Assembly (NCBI GenBank): GCA_027307235.1
Contig: DAHUXH010000007.1
Coordinates: forward strand, 186,001 to 250,000
DNA length: 64,000 bases
Direction of reading: 5' to 3'
Origin: Vulcanimicrobiota bacterium
GTDB lineage: Bacteria > Vulcanimicrobiota > Vulcanimicrobiia > Vulcanimicrobiales > Vulcanimicrobiaceae
Position 1 is the first letter of the stretch. Each line of letters begins with the position of its first letter. This document shows, in pieces, positions 42,683 to 51,899 of this stretch. The notes under the pieces are model-generated. The model was not told where the DNA came from. It did no database searches and saw only the letters and a list, made by a program, of their open reading frames with translations. Position numbers and translations under genes: made by a program.

Positions 42683-42711
42683 TTGAACTACGACCTTTGT
42701 CGCGCTACCAT
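42683..42711 (+). promoter_or_regulatory. candidate sigma-70-type promoter (TTGAAC-17-TACCAT)
   Basis: TTGAAC (42683-42688) immediately follows the stop of the proline-rich gene. TACCAT (42706-42711) is 17 bases downstream. It would start transcription near 42718, at the head of the only gap over 300 bases in the window. Confidence 0.45.
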
Positions 42712-42717
42712 GACGGT

Positions 42718-42967
42718 GTGTCCATCAACTAGACGACACATCGTCGCGCAGATGCGACAAGGAGGGCGGTTGACTCCGGAAGATCCACCGGGCCATCGAG
42801 CCCGCGACACATCGCGCCGAAGCTAGAGCGCATGTCGCGCCCAACGGCAGCCGGACGTACACCGGCGGCGCGCGTCGCACACAACACAACCAACAATCGA
42901 TTCGATTGACGTTTCATTGCAGAGCGAGGGGCCGTGCCCACGTGGGGTTGCGGCCCGCCGCATTTTT
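42718..42967 (+). ncRNA. candidate small RNA or long structured leader between two operons
   Basis: The 360-base gap 42683-43042 holds a promoter-like pair, then four simple hairpins: GTCGC/GCGAC at about 42743, GGGC/GCCC at about 42790, GCCGG/CCGGC at about 42849 and AATCG/CGATT at about 42896. A terminator-like stem with a T run ends it at 42967. The string GACACATCG occurs twice. It could be a discrete RNA of about 250 bases. A short ORF (TTG 42770 to TAG 42826, 18 codons, AAGGAGG upstream) lies inside and might be a leader peptide. No match to a known RNA family was recognised. Confidence 0.35.
42929..42967 (+). terminator. terminator-like hairpin before rimP
   Basis: Stem GGGCCG (42929-42934) pairs with CGGCCC (42951-42956), with an inner CCCAC/GTGGG. 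GCCGCA and TTTTT (42963-42967) follow. It ends the candidate RNA upstream and lies 75 bases before rimP. Confidence 0.5.
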
Positions 42968-43042
42968 CGTTATCCTGTGCCCAGGTGAAAATCGCAGTAA
43001 GCGTGGGCTCGTCCCGCGCTTTTTTGTCGGGGGTTCAGCCGC

Positions 43043-43543
43043 GTGTCCACGTTAACCGACCTGTTCGAACGAGAGATCGACGCGCTTGCGCACGATCCGG
43101 AGTTCGCGCGCGTTGAGATCGTGCAGCACTCGGCCCAGCGCCGCCGCAGCTCGACCGCGCTCTCGGTGTCGATCGACAAAGAGGGCGGCGTCGATCTGGA
43201 GACCTGCGAGCGCATCGCGGCACGCATCAACGCCAGCCTCGAAGCGTGCGAGGAAGCCTATTCGCTGGAGGTCGAGTCAGCCGGTCTCGAACGGCCGCTG
43301 CTCAAACCCGGCGACTACGAGCGCTTCGGCGGAAAGCCGGTGCGCGTGGTGACCACGCTGACGATCGGCGGAGCGAAGACGCATCGCGGAACCTTGCGCG
43401 GCGTGCGCGGCACCAACGTCGTGCTGGAACGCCCCGAGGGCGAACTGCTGATTCCGCTTGCGGCGATCAAGACCGCCAACTTGGAATACGATCCGCGCGC
43501 CGATTTGACGCGCGATAAACGAGAGCGAAAGCATCATGGCTAA
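43043..43543 (+). CDS. rimP: ribosome maturation factor RimP
   Basis: 166-residue 30S assembly factor. N-terminal domain VEIVQHSAQRRRSSTALSVSIDKEGGVDLETCERIAARI, the SLEVESAGLERPLLKPGDYERFGG hallmark, and a C-terminal Sm-like domain (RGTLRGVRGTNVVLERPEGELLIPLAAIKTANLEY). GTG start. It heads the rimP-nusA-ylxR-infB-rbfA operon and overlaps nusA by eight bases. Confidence 0.94.
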   Translation: MSTLTDLFEREIDALAHDPEFARVEIVQHSAQRRRSSTALSVSIDKEGGVDLETCERIAARINASLEACEEAYSLEVESAGLERPLLKPGDYERFGGKPVRVVTTLTIGGAKTHRGTLRGVRGTNVVLERPEGELLIPLAAIKTANLEYDPRADLTRDKRERKHHG

Positions 43544-44762
43544 AGAACACGTTGAAGAACAGCGCGACGAATCGCTGATCGTCGTCATGAAACAGATCGC
43601 GGAACAGCGCAACATTCCATTCGAGATGCTGATCGAAGCGCTCGAAGCGGCGTTGCTCACCGCGTACAAGCGGCATTTCGGCAGCGAGGCCAATGCGATC
43701 GTGCTCGTCGATCGCCAGACCGGTGCGTACAAGGTGTTCCACCGCCGTACCGTCGTCGCGGACGTGGCCGATCCCAAGCTGGAAATCTCGGTCGCGCAAG
43801 CTGGAGAGCCGTACCAGCCCGGCGATTTCTTCGATGAAGAGACGACGCCTAAAGATTTCGGTCGCATTGCCGCGCAGACTGCCAAGCAAGTCATCGTGCA
43901 GCGCATCCGCGAAGCCGAGCGCGACACCGTCTACAACAAATATTCGCGCAAGCTCAACGACATCGTCGTCGGGTCGGTGCAGCGTTACGAGCAGCGCAAC
44001 ATGTACGTGCTGCTCGAAGGCCGTGACGAAGCGATTCTGCCGGCATCCGAGCAAGTGCCGGGCGAGATGTACCGCATCAACGACAACATCCGCGCCTACG
44101 TGCTCGACGTGCGCAAGTCGCCGAAGGGGCCGCAGGTCGTGCTCTCGCGCGCGGCCGAGGGTCTGGTGCAACGCTTGATGGAGCTGGAGATCCCCGAGAT
44201 CGCCGACGGCGTCGTCGAGATCATGGCGATCGCGCGTGATTCCGGCAGCCGCTCCAAAGTGGCCGTGCGCAGCAGTCGTGCGGAAGTCGATCCGATCGGC
44301 GCGTGCTTGGGACCGAAGTCGATTCGCATCGCCAACGTCTCGGACAATTTGCGCGGCGAGAAGATCGACATCATCCGGTACGATGCCGATATTCAAACGT
44401 TCATTATGAATGCGCTTGCGCCCGCGAAGGTGATCGGCGTCGAGCTATTCGAGGATGACGGTGTCGCGCTGGTGGTGGTCCCCGACTATCAGTTGTCGCT
44501 TGCAATCGGGCGCGACGGTCAGAACGTGCGTCTGGCCGCACGGCTGACCGGCTGGCGGCTGGACATTGCGAGCGAATCGGAAGCGCCCGAGGCGCGCGAG
44601 CGCTATCTGGCCGAGCGCGAGGAACGTGGTCAGGCGGCTCCGGAAGCGGCGGTCGCGGAGGAAGAAGCGGCGATGCCCGCCGGCGAGGGCGTTTCGATCG
44701 ACGAGGACCTCATCCGCAAGCTCGAAGAGTTCCGGCGCGAGCGCCTGGGCGAAGGAGAGTAG
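43536..44762 (+). CDS. nusA: transcription elongation/termination factor NusA
   Basis: 408 residues: an N-terminal RNA polymerase-binding domain (about 1-125, IPFEMLIEALEAALLTAYKRHFG), an S1 domain (about 135-200, IVVGSVQRYEQRNMYVLLEG) and two KH domains (about 200-345, with DPIGACLGPKSIRI and LSLAIGRDGQNVRLAARLTGW). A short acidic tail follows, and there are no C-terminal AR repeats. It modulates pausing, termination and antitermination with Rho and NusB, both encoded in this window. Confidence 0.96.
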   Translation: MAKEHVEEQRDESLIVVMKQIAEQRNIPFEMLIEALEAALLTAYKRHFGSEANAIVLVDRQTGAYKVFHRRTVVADVADPKLEISVAQAGEPYQPGDFFDEETTPKDFGRIAAQTAKQVIVQRIREAERDTVYNKYSRKLNDIVVGSVQRYEQRNMYVLLEGRDEAILPASEQVPGEMYRINDNIRAYVLDVRKSPKGPQVVLSRAAEGLVQRLMELEIPEIADGVVEIMAIARDSGSRSKVAVRSSRAEVDPIGACLGPKSIRIANVSDNLRGEKIDIIRYDADIQTFIMNALAPAKVIGVELFEDDGVALVVVPDYQLSLAIGRDGQNVRLAARLTGWRLDIASESEAPEARERYLAEREERGQAAPEAAVAEEEAAMPAGEGVSIDEDLIRKLEEFRRERLGEGE

Positions 44763-44774
44763 ACGGGCGGGCAC

Positions 44775-44993
44775 ATTCCGGTTCGTCAGTGCGCCGGCTG
44801 CCGCGAGCGTCGTCCGCAAGCGGAGTTGGTGCGCTTCGTGCGAATCGAGGGGGGCTGGCAGGCCGACCGGCGCGGCGAGCCGCGCGCTCCCGGTCGCGGT
44901 GTCTACGTGTGTTCGACGGCGTGCGCGCAGCGCACGGCGAAAAATCGGCGATATCCGGGGCTTGCAGCCGTCGCCGTCGAATACGGGTTCTAG
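44775..44993 (+). CDS. ylxR: YlxR-family RNA-binding protein (DUF448), non-canonical start
   Basis: About 72 residues: PVRQCAGCRERRPQAELVRF with the conserved C-x-x-C-R, then GRGVYVCSTACAQRTAKNRR (second CxxxC and basic helix). YlxR sits between nusA and infB in many bacteria and binds RNA or RNase P. The frame is in phase with the nusA stop. No ATG, GTG or TTG lies between that stop and the Cys motif. ATT 44775 gives the common IPVR start. ACG 44763, five bases after AAGGAG, is an alternative. Confidence 0.85.
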   Translation: MPVRQCAGCRERRPQAELVRFVRIEGGWQADRRGEPRAPGRGVYVCSTACAQRTAKNRRYPGLAAVAVEYGF

Positions 44994-45032
44994 AAAGTTA
45001 TGCAGATGCAATTTCCGAGCAATGAATAAGCC

Positions 45033-45173
45033 GAACGGCCATGCTTCGTAGAGCGGTCTACGGAGCCGTTCGACCATTCGGTCGCAACGGTGGGATGAGC
45101 TAGCGCGCGCCTGATGCGAGGGTGACGCACGACCCTCGCCCGCAAAACTCCCCGTCGCGGAGCGACGAGGGCA
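45033..45173 (+). promoter_or_regulatory. structured infB leader with hairpin over the ribosome-binding region
   Basis: In the 180-base gap between ylxR and infB, GAACGGC/GCCGTTC encloses CGTAGA/TCTACG (45033-45071). GAGGGT/ACCCTC follows, and a perfect stem CGTCGC/GCGACG (45153-45167, GGA loop) directly precedes AGGGCA and the infB ATG. The last stem could limit ribosome access. Regulation is inferred from structure only. Confidence 0.4.
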
Positions 45174-48053
45174 ATGCAAGAAAGGCAAGCGTTTTTGTCT
45201 ACCGGTAAAGTGCGGATCTTCGAGCTCGCCAAAGAGCTCGGACTCACCTCGAAAGAACTGATCGCGCTGTTCAACGAGCGCCTGGGCGGGGTCTTCGAAG
45301 CGAAGAACCAGCTGAGCGTCGTTCCTGATCAGATCGCGGATTTGGTGCGCAGCGTGCTGCTCAAGCCCGCGCCCAAACCGGCGGCGAAGAAACCCGCCGC
45401 AGCGGCACCCGCCGCCGCCGCTCCCGTTTCCGCCGCGCCTGAAGCTCCGGCGGCCCCCGCGGCACCTGCGCCGGCGCGACCCGCTGCGGTCGCCGAGGAA
45501 CCGATCCCGCGCCTCAAGCCGGTCGCCGCACCGGTCAAAGCGCCCCGTCCGGCCAAGCCCGCTGCCGCCGCACCGTCCGAGCCCGTCGCCGTGACGCCGC
45601 CGGTCGCACCTGCGCCGGAACCGCCGGCCACGCTGGCTGCGGCCGTGCCGGCCGCGGCCGTGCCAGCCGCGACCGCTCCAAAGTCGCCTGCGCCGCCCAA
45701 GGCCGCGCCGCCCAAGCCCGCGCCTCCCAAGCCGCCTGCCCCGAAGGCAGCGCCGCCGCCGCGTCCGATGCCGCCGCGTCTAGCGCCGCTGGGCGCCGAC
45801 GAGTTGATTCCGCGTCTGAAGCCGGTTCCGGCCGGACAGTCGTCGATCGCACCGCCGCGCCGTCCCGAGCCGCCGCCGCCGACCACCTCGGTCTCAGCCT
45901 CGCCCGGTCCGCGAACCGGTATGCCGGGTCGTCCGGGCGTCGCGCCCCGCCCCGGTCAGGCCATGCCCGGCCAAGGCGGCAAAGCTCCGATCCCGACCAA
46001 CGCGCCGCGCCCGCTCAACGCGCCGGGCGTTCCCGCGCGCCGTCCGGGCGGTGGGTACCCGCCGCGTCCGTTCGGTCCGCGTCCGCTGACCGGACCTCGC
46101 CCGGGCGTTCCGACGACGCCGCCGGCGCAGATGCCGTCGCCCTCGGCCGGCAGCGGCCGTCCCGGCGATCGCGTGCGCACGCACGAAGAAAAAGCCGCCG
46201 CGAAAAAGGACCGCGAGAAAGAACTGCTGCTCGAAAAAGAGCGGCATCGCAAGAAGCGCACCGACGCGGTGCCGGTTGCGCCGCAGCGCCAGCTCGAAAC
46301 CATCGAAATTCCCGACCTGCTGACGGTCCAGGAACTAGCGACGTCGATGATCGTTCCTGCCAAGGACGTCATCGCCGAACTGATTCGCATGGGAACGATG
46401 GCGACCATCAATCAGAACATCCCGAGCGACGTCGCGATCGCGGTGGCTCGCAAGTTCGGCTTCAACGCGGTCGTCAAGGAAGCCGGCGAAGAAGTCACGG
46501 TCGAGCAAGAAGAAGACAAACCCGAGATGATGACGCCGCGACCGCCGGTCGTGACCGTCCTCGGACACGTCGACCACGGGAAGACGTCGCTGCTCGACAA
46601 GATTCGCGCCGCCAACGTGGCCGCGGGCGAAGCCGGCGGCATCACGCAGAAGATCGGCGCGTACACGGTCGAGCATAAGGATCGCAAGGTCACGTTCATC
46701 GACACGCCTGGCCACGAAGCGTTCACGGCGATGCGCGCGCGCGGTGCGCGCGTCACCGACGTTGCGGTGCTGGTGGTGGCGGCCGATGACGGCGTCATGC
46801 CGCAGACGAAAGAAGCGATCAGCCATGCGCGCGCCGCCAACGTGCCGATCGTCGTCGCCATCAACAAGATGGACAAAGCCGACGCACAACCCGATCGCGT
46901 CAAGCAACAGCTCATGGAGCAAGGATTGCAGCCCGTCGATTGGGGCGGCACCATCGAGATGGTGCCGGTCTCGGCGAGAACGGGCGACGGCATCGACTCG
47001 CTGCTCGAGACCGTGCTGCTCGAAGCCGACATCAAGGATCTCAAAGCCAACAAGAACCGTCGCGCGAGCGGTGTCGTCATCGAATCGTCACTCGACCGCG
47101 GCCGCGGTGCCGTGGCAACCGTGCTCGTCCAGAACGGAACGCTGCGCGTGAGCGACATCGTGGTCGTCGGCGGCACGTTCGGTAAAGTGCGCGCGCTCAT
47201 CGACGACAAAGGCAAACAAGTCAAGAAAGCCGGACCCTCGATTCCCGTCGAGGTGATGGGCCTCTCCGACGTGCCTGCCGCCGGTGACACGCTGATGGTC
47301 GTCAGCGACGAGCGCGTCGCGCGCGAAACCGCGGACAAACGCAAATCGCGGCGTCGTGACGTGCGTATCGCCGCAGCCAGCTCGTCGAAGGTCTCGCTCG
47401 AAACCTTCATGTCGATGCCGACCGAGGGCAAGAAGACCCTCAACCTCATCATCAAAGCCGACGGCCAAGGATCGCTCGAAGCATTGCGCACGCGCATGGA
47501 GTCGCTCTCGAACGAAGAGGTCGAGATTCGCGTGATTCACGGCGGTGTGGGCGCGATCTCACCCAACGACGTCAATCTCGCATCGGCCTCCAACGCTGTG
47601 CTCATCGGCTTCAATATTCGACCCGACGAGACGGCCAAGCGCCTCGCCGAGCACGAGTCGGTCGATCTGCGCTTCTACCAAGTCATCTACGAGATCGAGG
47701 ACGATCTCAAGAAGGCGATGCGCGGGATGCTCGCGCCGGTCGAACGCGAGGTCACACTCGGCCGCGCCGAGGTGCGTCAGGTCTTCAAGGTCAGTAAAGT
47801 CGGCACGATCGTCGGCTGCTATGTCACCAGCGGAAAGATCGTGCGCAACGCCAAGGTGCGCGTGCTGCGTGATTCAGCGGTGGTCTTCGACGGCGAACTG
47901 GAATCGCTGCGCCGTTTCAAGGACGATGCCAAGGAAGTCGCCGAAGGCTTCGAATGCGGTCTGCAAGTCGCTCGCTACCAAGATCTCAAGGAAGGCGACA
48001 TCATCGAAGCCTATGTCAAGGAGATCGTCGCCCCGGAACTCGCGCATGCGTAA
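45174..48053 (+). CDS. infB: translation initiation factor IF-2
   Basis: GTPase placing fMet-tRNA on the 30S subunit. 959 residues: an N-terminal IF2N helix bundle ([25 protein letters not shown], about 10-34), a Pro/Ala-rich linker of about 300 residues, and a second IF2N segment ([26 protein letters not shown]). G1 GHVDHGKTS (464-472), [15 protein letters not shown] and the C-terminal IF2-D domain follow. ATG 45174 is used. TTG 45195 ([10 protein letters not shown]) with AAAGG upstream is an alternative start. The Pro/Ala linker makes it unusually long. Confidence 0.96.
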   Translation: MQERQAFLSTGKVRIFELAKELGLTSKELIALFNERLGGVFEAKNQLSVVPDQIADLVRSVLLKPAPKPAAKKPAAAAPAAAAPVSAAPEAPAAPAAPAPARPAAVAEEPIPRLKPVAAPVKAPRPAKPAAAAPSEPVAVTPPVAPAPEPPATLAAAVPAAAVPAATAPKSPAPPKAAPPKPAPPKPPAPKAAPPPRPMPPRLAPLGADELIPRLKPVPAGQSSIAPPRRPEPPPPTTSVSASPGPRTGMPGRPGVAPRPGQAMPGQGGKAPIPTNAPRPLNAPGVPARRPGGGYPPRPFGPRPLTGPRPGVPTTPPAQMPSPSAGSGRPGDRVRTHEEKAAAKKDREKELLLEKERHRKKRTDAVPVAPQRQLETIEIPDLLTVQELATSMIVPAKDVIAELIRMGTMATINQNIPSDVAIAVARKFGFNAVVKEAGEEVTVEQEEDKPEMMTPRPPVVTVLGHVDHGKTSLLDKIRAANVAAGEAGGITQKIGAYTVEHKDRKVTFIDTPGHEAFTAMRARGARVTDVAVLVVAADDGVMPQTKEAISHARAANVPIVVAINKMDKADAQPDRVKQQLMEQGLQPVDWGGTIEMVPVSARTGDGIDSLLETVLLEADIKDLKANKNRRASGVVIESSLDRGRGAVATVLVQNGTLRVSDIVVVGGTFGKVRALIDDKGKQVKKAGPSIPVEVMGLSDVPAAGDTLMVVSDERVARETADKRKSRRRDVRIAAASSSKVSLETFMSMPTEGKKTLNLIIKADGQGSLEALRTRMESLSNEEVEIRVIHGGVGAISPNDVNLASASNAVLIGFNIRPDETAKRLAEHESVDLRFYQVIYEIEDDLKKAMRGMLAPVEREVTLGRAEVRQVFKVSKVGTIVGCYVTSGKIVRNAKVRVLRDSAVVFDGELESLRRFKDDAKEVAEGFECGLQVARYQDLKEGDIIEAYVKEIVAPELAHA

Positions 48054-48077
48054 GACCGAAACGGAGCGCCTGTCACG

Positions 48078-48446
48078 ATGAAAGCACAGCGTCTCGCGCG
48101 GATCGATCATGAGATTCAGAAGATTCTGGGAGCGTTGATCTCTCAGGAACTGACCGATCCGCGTTTGGGATTCACCACGGTGACGCGCTGCGAAGTCAGC
48201 GACGACCTCAATCACTGCAAGGTGTTCGTTTCGGTGATCGGCGACCGGCACGTGGCGCGTCAAACGATGGACGCACTCGATCATGCGAGCCGTTTTCTTC
48301 GCGGAGAGCTCGGGCATCGCATCACGCTGCGACACACACCCGAATTGCAGTTCGTCGAAGACCGTTCGGCGGAGCGAGCGATCGCGCTTGCCAAAACGTT
48401 GCGTGAGGTCGTGCCGCCCCAAGCCGGCCAGGAGGAGAGCGCGTGA
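48078..48446 (+). CDS. rbfA: ribosome-binding factor A
   Basis: 122-residue KH-like protein for late 16S 5' end processing and cold adaptation. QRLARIDHEIQKILGALISQELTDPRLGFTTVTRCEVSDDLNHCKVFVSV and ELGHRITLRHTPELQFVEDRS are family patterns. It follows infB as expected and overlaps nrnA by four bases (ATGA-like GTGA overlap). Confidence 0.95.
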   Translation: MKAQRLARIDHEIQKILGALISQELTDPRLGFTTVTRCEVSDDLNHCKVFVSVIGDRHVARQTMDALDHASRFLRGELGHRITLRHTPELQFVEDRSAERAIALAKTLREVVPPQAGQEESA

Positions 48447-49423
48447 TTTCGCAACCGGTCGTACACTCGACGACGGAAGAAGTCGTTGCGGAACTGCGCA
48501 AGCGCAGCGCCTTCGTCATGGTGTCGCACGTCAAGCCCGACGGCGATACGCTCGGCGCCGGGCTCGCGCTCGGTCTCGCGCTCAAGCAACTTGGCAAGCG
48601 CGTTCATTACTTCCAGCAGGACGCGGTGCCGCGCAACCTGCGCTTTCTCCCGGATGCGGGCGAGGTCACCGGCGTCGTCCCGGCCGGGCTCCCAGCCGAC
48701 ACACTGTGGGTGTTCGGCGACATGAGCGACACGCATCGGGCCGGTCCGTTGATTCCGCCGCTCGCGCGTGAGAACGTTCTCGACATCGATCATCACTTGG
48801 GCAATTCGCATTTCGGCGGATTAAACTACGTGATCGAGACCGAATGTTCGACCGGGACGTGCGTGATGCGTTTGCTGCGCGCGCTCGGCACCACGATGAC
48901 CAAAGACATCGCGACCTGTATTCTGACGACGATCATGACCGACACCGGCGGATTCATGCACTCCAACACCACGCCCGAAGTGCTCGAACTCTCCGCTGAG
49001 TTGATGCGTCTGGGCGCCGACAAGGAAGAGATCACCGAGGCGATCTTCGCCAACAAACGCGAAGCGGCGGTGCGCTTACTGGCAGCCGTCATCGACGAGA
49101 TGCGTTTTGCGCATGACAAACGCTACCTCTACTCGTACGCGACCGATGCCATGCTGACGCGCTACGGCGCGGACGGCGAGGACACTGAGGAGATCGTCAA
49201 TCGCTTGCGTGAGATCGAAGGCGTCGAAGTTGCGGCCTTGTTCAAGGCGTTCGACGGCGAGATTCGCGTGAGCCTGCGTTCGAGCGGGCGCGTCAACGTG
49301 CAAGCCGCAGCCAAACGCCTGAGCGGCGGCGGCCATTTCCGCGCGTCCGGTTTGACGTATCACGGTTCGCTCGAAGACGCATTCGCGGCGGTCGACGCGG
49401 CGCTGCTCGCCGAGGGGCTGTAG
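48443..49423 (+). CDS. nrnA: bifunctional oligoribonuclease/pAp phosphatase (NrnA-type DHH protein)
   Basis: 326 residues of the DHH-DHHA1 family. HVKPDGDTLGAGLALGLAL (about 29-47), FGDMSDTHR and the DHH motif LDIDHHLGNSHFG (about 114-126) coordinate Mn. The DHHA1 domain ends in SGRVNVQAAAKRLSGGGHFRASGL. NrnA degrades short oligoribonucleotides and pAp. The location after rbfA and before truB matches Firmicutes and actinobacteria. Confidence 0.92.
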   Translation: MISQPVVHSTTEEVVAELRKRSAFVMVSHVKPDGDTLGAGLALGLALKQLGKRVHYFQQDAVPRNLRFLPDAGEVTGVVPAGLPADTLWVFGDMSDTHRAGPLIPPLARENVLDIDHHLGNSHFGGLNYVIETECSTGTCVMRLLRALGTTMTKDIATCILTTIMTDTGGFMHSNTTPEVLELSAELMRLGADKEEITEAIFANKREAAVRLLAAVIDEMRFAHDKRYLYSYATDAMLTRYGADGEDTEEIVNRLREIEGVEVAALFKAFDGEIRVSLRSSGRVNVQAAAKRLSGGGHFRASGLTYHGSLEDAFAAVDAALLAEGL

Positions 49424-49437
49424 CCCACGCGAACGCC

Positions 49438-50310
49438 TTGCTCGGATTCGTCAACGTCTTCAAGCCGGCTGGACCGACGTCGGCGCAGGTTGTCGCACGG
49501 CTGCGCCGCATCTACGGGCTCTATTCGCAGGACCGGCGCATCGCCGCCGGACATCTCGGAACGCTCGATCCGCAAGCGGCGGGTGTGTTGCCGGTCGCGA
49601 TCGGCAAGGCCACGCGCTTGATTCCGCTGCTCGAAGATCAGCGCAAAGCCTACGCGTGCATGCTCGTGCTCGGGCGTTCGACGTCTTCGGCCGACGCACA
49701 CGGTGAGACGGTGGCGCAAGCCCTGGTGCCGAGTGACTGGGAGAAACGCTTGCGCGACGTGTTGCCCCGCTTCATCGGCAAGATCGCGCAGATGCCGCCG
49801 ATGTTCTCGGCGGTGCATCACGAGGGAAAACGTCTGTACGAACTGGCCCGCGCCGGCATCGAGGTCGAGCGCAAACCTCGCACCGTGACGATCTACGCGA
49901 TCTCGTTGCTCGGCGTCGAAGAGCACGCCGCGCGCTTACGCGTGGCCTGCAGCGAGGGGACGTACGTGCGCACGTTGTGCGAGGACCTCGGTGCGGCGAT
50001 CGGCGTGCCAGCTCACATGGGCGCGCTGCTGCGCGAAGCCTCGGGTCCCTTCGTGTCGTACGAAGCGCGGACGCTCGAAGAGATTTCCGCCGGCCCGCGC
50101 GAGGCGCTGATCGCACCAGAGCACATCATCCCGTTCCCGACGATCGTGCTCGATCTGCGCGGGTCGGCTGATTTTCGTGCAGGGCGCGTCGTGCCGCTCC
50201 CGCACGGTGCTCCGGCGCGTCACGTCTTCGTGCGCGACGAGTCGCGCACGCTGGTCGGCGTCGGCGAAACGCACGGAGCGTTGCTCGCGCCGCGCAAGGT
50301 GTTCGTGTGA
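49438..50310 (+). CDS. truB: tRNA pseudouridine(55) synthase TruB
   Basis: Forms pseudouridine 55 in the T-loop of tRNAs. 290 residues: LGFVNVFKPAGPTSAQVV start, the catalytic AGHLGTLDPQAAGVLPVAIGKATRL with the active Asp, KAYACMLVLGRSTSSADAHGE, and EGTYVRTLCEDLGAAIGVPAHMGALLR. TTG start at 49438. It overlaps ribF by four bases (GTGA). Confidence 0.95.
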   Translation: MLGFVNVFKPAGPTSAQVVARLRRIYGLYSQDRRIAAGHLGTLDPQAAGVLPVAIGKATRLIPLLEDQRKAYACMLVLGRSTSSADAHGETVAQALVPSDWEKRLRDVLPRFIGKIAQMPPMFSAVHHEGKRLYELARAGIEVERKPRTVTIYAISLLGVEEHAARLRVACSEGTYVRTLCEDLGAAIGVPAHMGALLREASGPFVSYEARTLEEISAGPREALIAPEHIIPFPTIVLDLRGSADFRAGRVVPLPHGAPARHVFVRDESRTLVGVGETHGALLAPRKVFV

Positions 50311-51227
50311 AGATTTACCACGGATTCGAGCGCGCGTCACATCGGCCGCTCTCGCTCGCGATCGGGTTCTTCGACGGCATGCATCGCGGTCATTATGAAC
50401 TGGTTCGCAAAGCACGCACGATGCGCAAACCCGGATGGCGCGTCGGCGTGTTGACGTTTGCCGACCATCCGGCTTCGTTCTTGCGGCCGGGAGCCGAACC
50501 GCCGTTGATCACGACGCCGCACGAGCGTCTCAATCTGTTCGCACAGGCCGGCTTCGAAGAGTGTTACTTCGTCCGATTCGACGCGTCGGTGGCAAACCTC
50601 GAACCCCAGCAGTTTCTCGAAGACGTGGTGCTGCGCGCATTGCGCGCCGGAAGCGTCGTCGTGGGAAAGAATTTTCGTTTCGGCCACAAGCGCGCCGGCG
50701 ACGCAGAGCAGATGCGGCAGTTCTGCGACCAGCACGGCATCGGCTTCGCAGACGTGGAGAACGTCGTCGACGACGGCGAGCGCATCTCGAGCACGAGGAT
50801 TCGCGCGCTGATCGCCGCCGGTGATGTCGAGCAGGCCGATCGTTTGCTCGGCCACGCCTACGAAATTCGCGGGAGGGTCGAGCTCGGAGCCGGGCGCGGT
50901 CACGACCTCGGATTTCCGACCGCCAACGTGCGCGTGCCGCGCAAACTGCTGCCGAAAGACGGCGTCTACGCCGCGACCGCGCGCCATGACGGGCGCGATT
51001 ATGCGACGTTGGTCTCAATCGGAAAGAATCCGCACTTCGGCGGCACGGAGCGCACCATCGAGGCCTGGCTGCGCGACTTTCACCATACCGTGTACGGATG
51101 CGAACTCACGCTGCGCGATCTGCGTTTCGTCCGAGAGCAGCGGACCTTCGCGACGGTCCACGATCTGATGGAGCAGATGCAGGGAGATCTCAGCGCGGTC
51201 GCTTATCCTACCTTCAGTTCCACCTGA
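50307..51227 (+). CDS. ribF: bifunctional riboflavin kinase/FAD synthetase RibF
   Basis: Makes FMN and FAD from riboflavin. 306 residues: an N-terminal adenylyltransferase domain with IGFFDGMHRGHYELV (about 19-33), VGKNFRFGHKRAGD and ISSTRIRALIAAGDVEQA. A C-terminal flavokinase domain has RGHDLGFPTANVRVP, DGVYAATARHDG and SIGKNPHFGG. GTG start overlapping truB. It closes the translation operon, an arrangement seen widely. Confidence 0.96.
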   Translation: MKIYHGFERASHRPLSLAIGFFDGMHRGHYELVRKARTMRKPGWRVGVLTFADHPASFLRPGAEPPLITTPHERLNLFAQAGFEECYFVRFDASVANLEPQQFLEDVVLRALRAGSVVVGKNFRFGHKRAGDAEQMRQFCDQHGIGFADVENVVDDGERISSTRIRALIAAGDVEQADRLLGHAYEIRGRVELGAGRGHDLGFPTANVRVPRKLLPKDGVYAATARHDGRDYATLVSIGKNPHFGGTERTIEAWLRDFHHTVYGCELTLRDLRFVREQRTFATVHDLMEQMQGDLSAVAYPTFSST

Positions 51228-51240
51228 GAATAGGGCAAAG

Positions 51241-51750
51241 ATGAAGAAGCTATCACTGGTTTTGCGTCTGGTTCTGGCGACCGGCGCCGTGGTCGCTCTT
51301 GCCGCGTGCGGCAAAAGCGGGGCGACGAATGGGGTTCCGACGGTCGGTCAGTCGGCGCCATCGTGGTCGGAATCGACCGTGCTCGGCAGCACGCTCTCCT
51401 CGCAGAGTTTGAGCGGCAAACCGATGTACCTGAACTTCTTCGCGTCGTGGTGCCCCCCGTGCAACGACGAAGCGCCACTGCTGCGGGCCGAGGACAAGAA
51501 GTTCGCGGCGCGCGGTGTGGAGTTCGTGGGTGTCGACATCCTCGAGAACTCGCAGAAAGCCGACGGTTTCGCAAAGAAATACGGTCTGCAGTACCCGATC
51601 GTCGTGGACGGCGGCGCGTTACGCGACGCCTACAAGATCAACGGCATGCCGGTCAGCGTCTTCATCAAACGCGACGGAACGATCGCCAACATCATCGTCG
51701 GCCCAATGACAAAACCCGTCTTCGAATCCCAACTAAAAGCCCTGCTCTAG
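51241..51750 (+). CDS. TlpA-like thiol-disulfide lipoprotein
   Basis: 169-residue exported lipoprotein: signal peptide and lipobox ALAAC with Cys23, then a thioredoxin fold with WCPPC (70-74) and the cis-Pro region GMPVSVFIKRDG. TlpA/ResA-type proteins reduce periplasmic thiols, often in cytochrome c maturation or envelope repair. It lies 13 bases after ribF, probably a readthrough addition. Two hairpin repeats follow. Confidence 0.9.
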   Translation: MKKLSLVLRLVLATGAVVALAACGKSGATNGVPTVGQSAPSWSESTVLGSTLSSQSLSGKPMYLNFFASWCPPCNDEAPLLRAEDKKFAARGVEFVGVDILENSQKADGFAKKYGLQYPIVVDGGALRDAYKINGMPVSVFIKRDGTIANIIVGPMTKPVFESQLKALL

Positions 51751-51752
51751 CC

Positions 51753-51797
51753 AAGGAATCCACGAGGCGCTCCGCAACGAAGGCGCCCGAGGCAATC
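51753..51797. repeat. partial copy of the hairpin repeat (D', right half)
   Basis: CACGAGGCGCTCCGCAACG at 51762-51780 and the following bases match only the right half of the repeat. The left half and the core are missing. It lies next to full copy D after tlpA. Confidence 0.6.
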
Positions 51798-51799
51798 AA

Positions 51800-51899
51800 G
51801 GAAGCCCTGATTTTCGCCAGGCCGAGGCGCGGAACGCCGAAGTGTACTACGGTACACGAGGCTTTCCGCAACGAAGGCATGGCGGAAATCAGGGCTTCC
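51800..51899. repeat. hairpin repeat copy D
   Basis: Full copy with outer arms GGAAGCCCTGATTT / AAATCAGGGCTTCC and core GTGTAC-TACG-GTACAC on the plus strand. The outer arm differs from copy B at three positions, each matched by a change in the opposite arm. Confidence 0.92.

Noticed and set aside
51692-51880. ORF translating repeat copy D, with similar peptides (PSLRxGSCTVVHxxxPRLGL) at 17.3, 22.9 and 63.8 kb
   Set aside because: The shared peptide is only the translation of the hairpin repeat. It occurs in varied contexts and lacks a ribosome site, so it is not a protein family.
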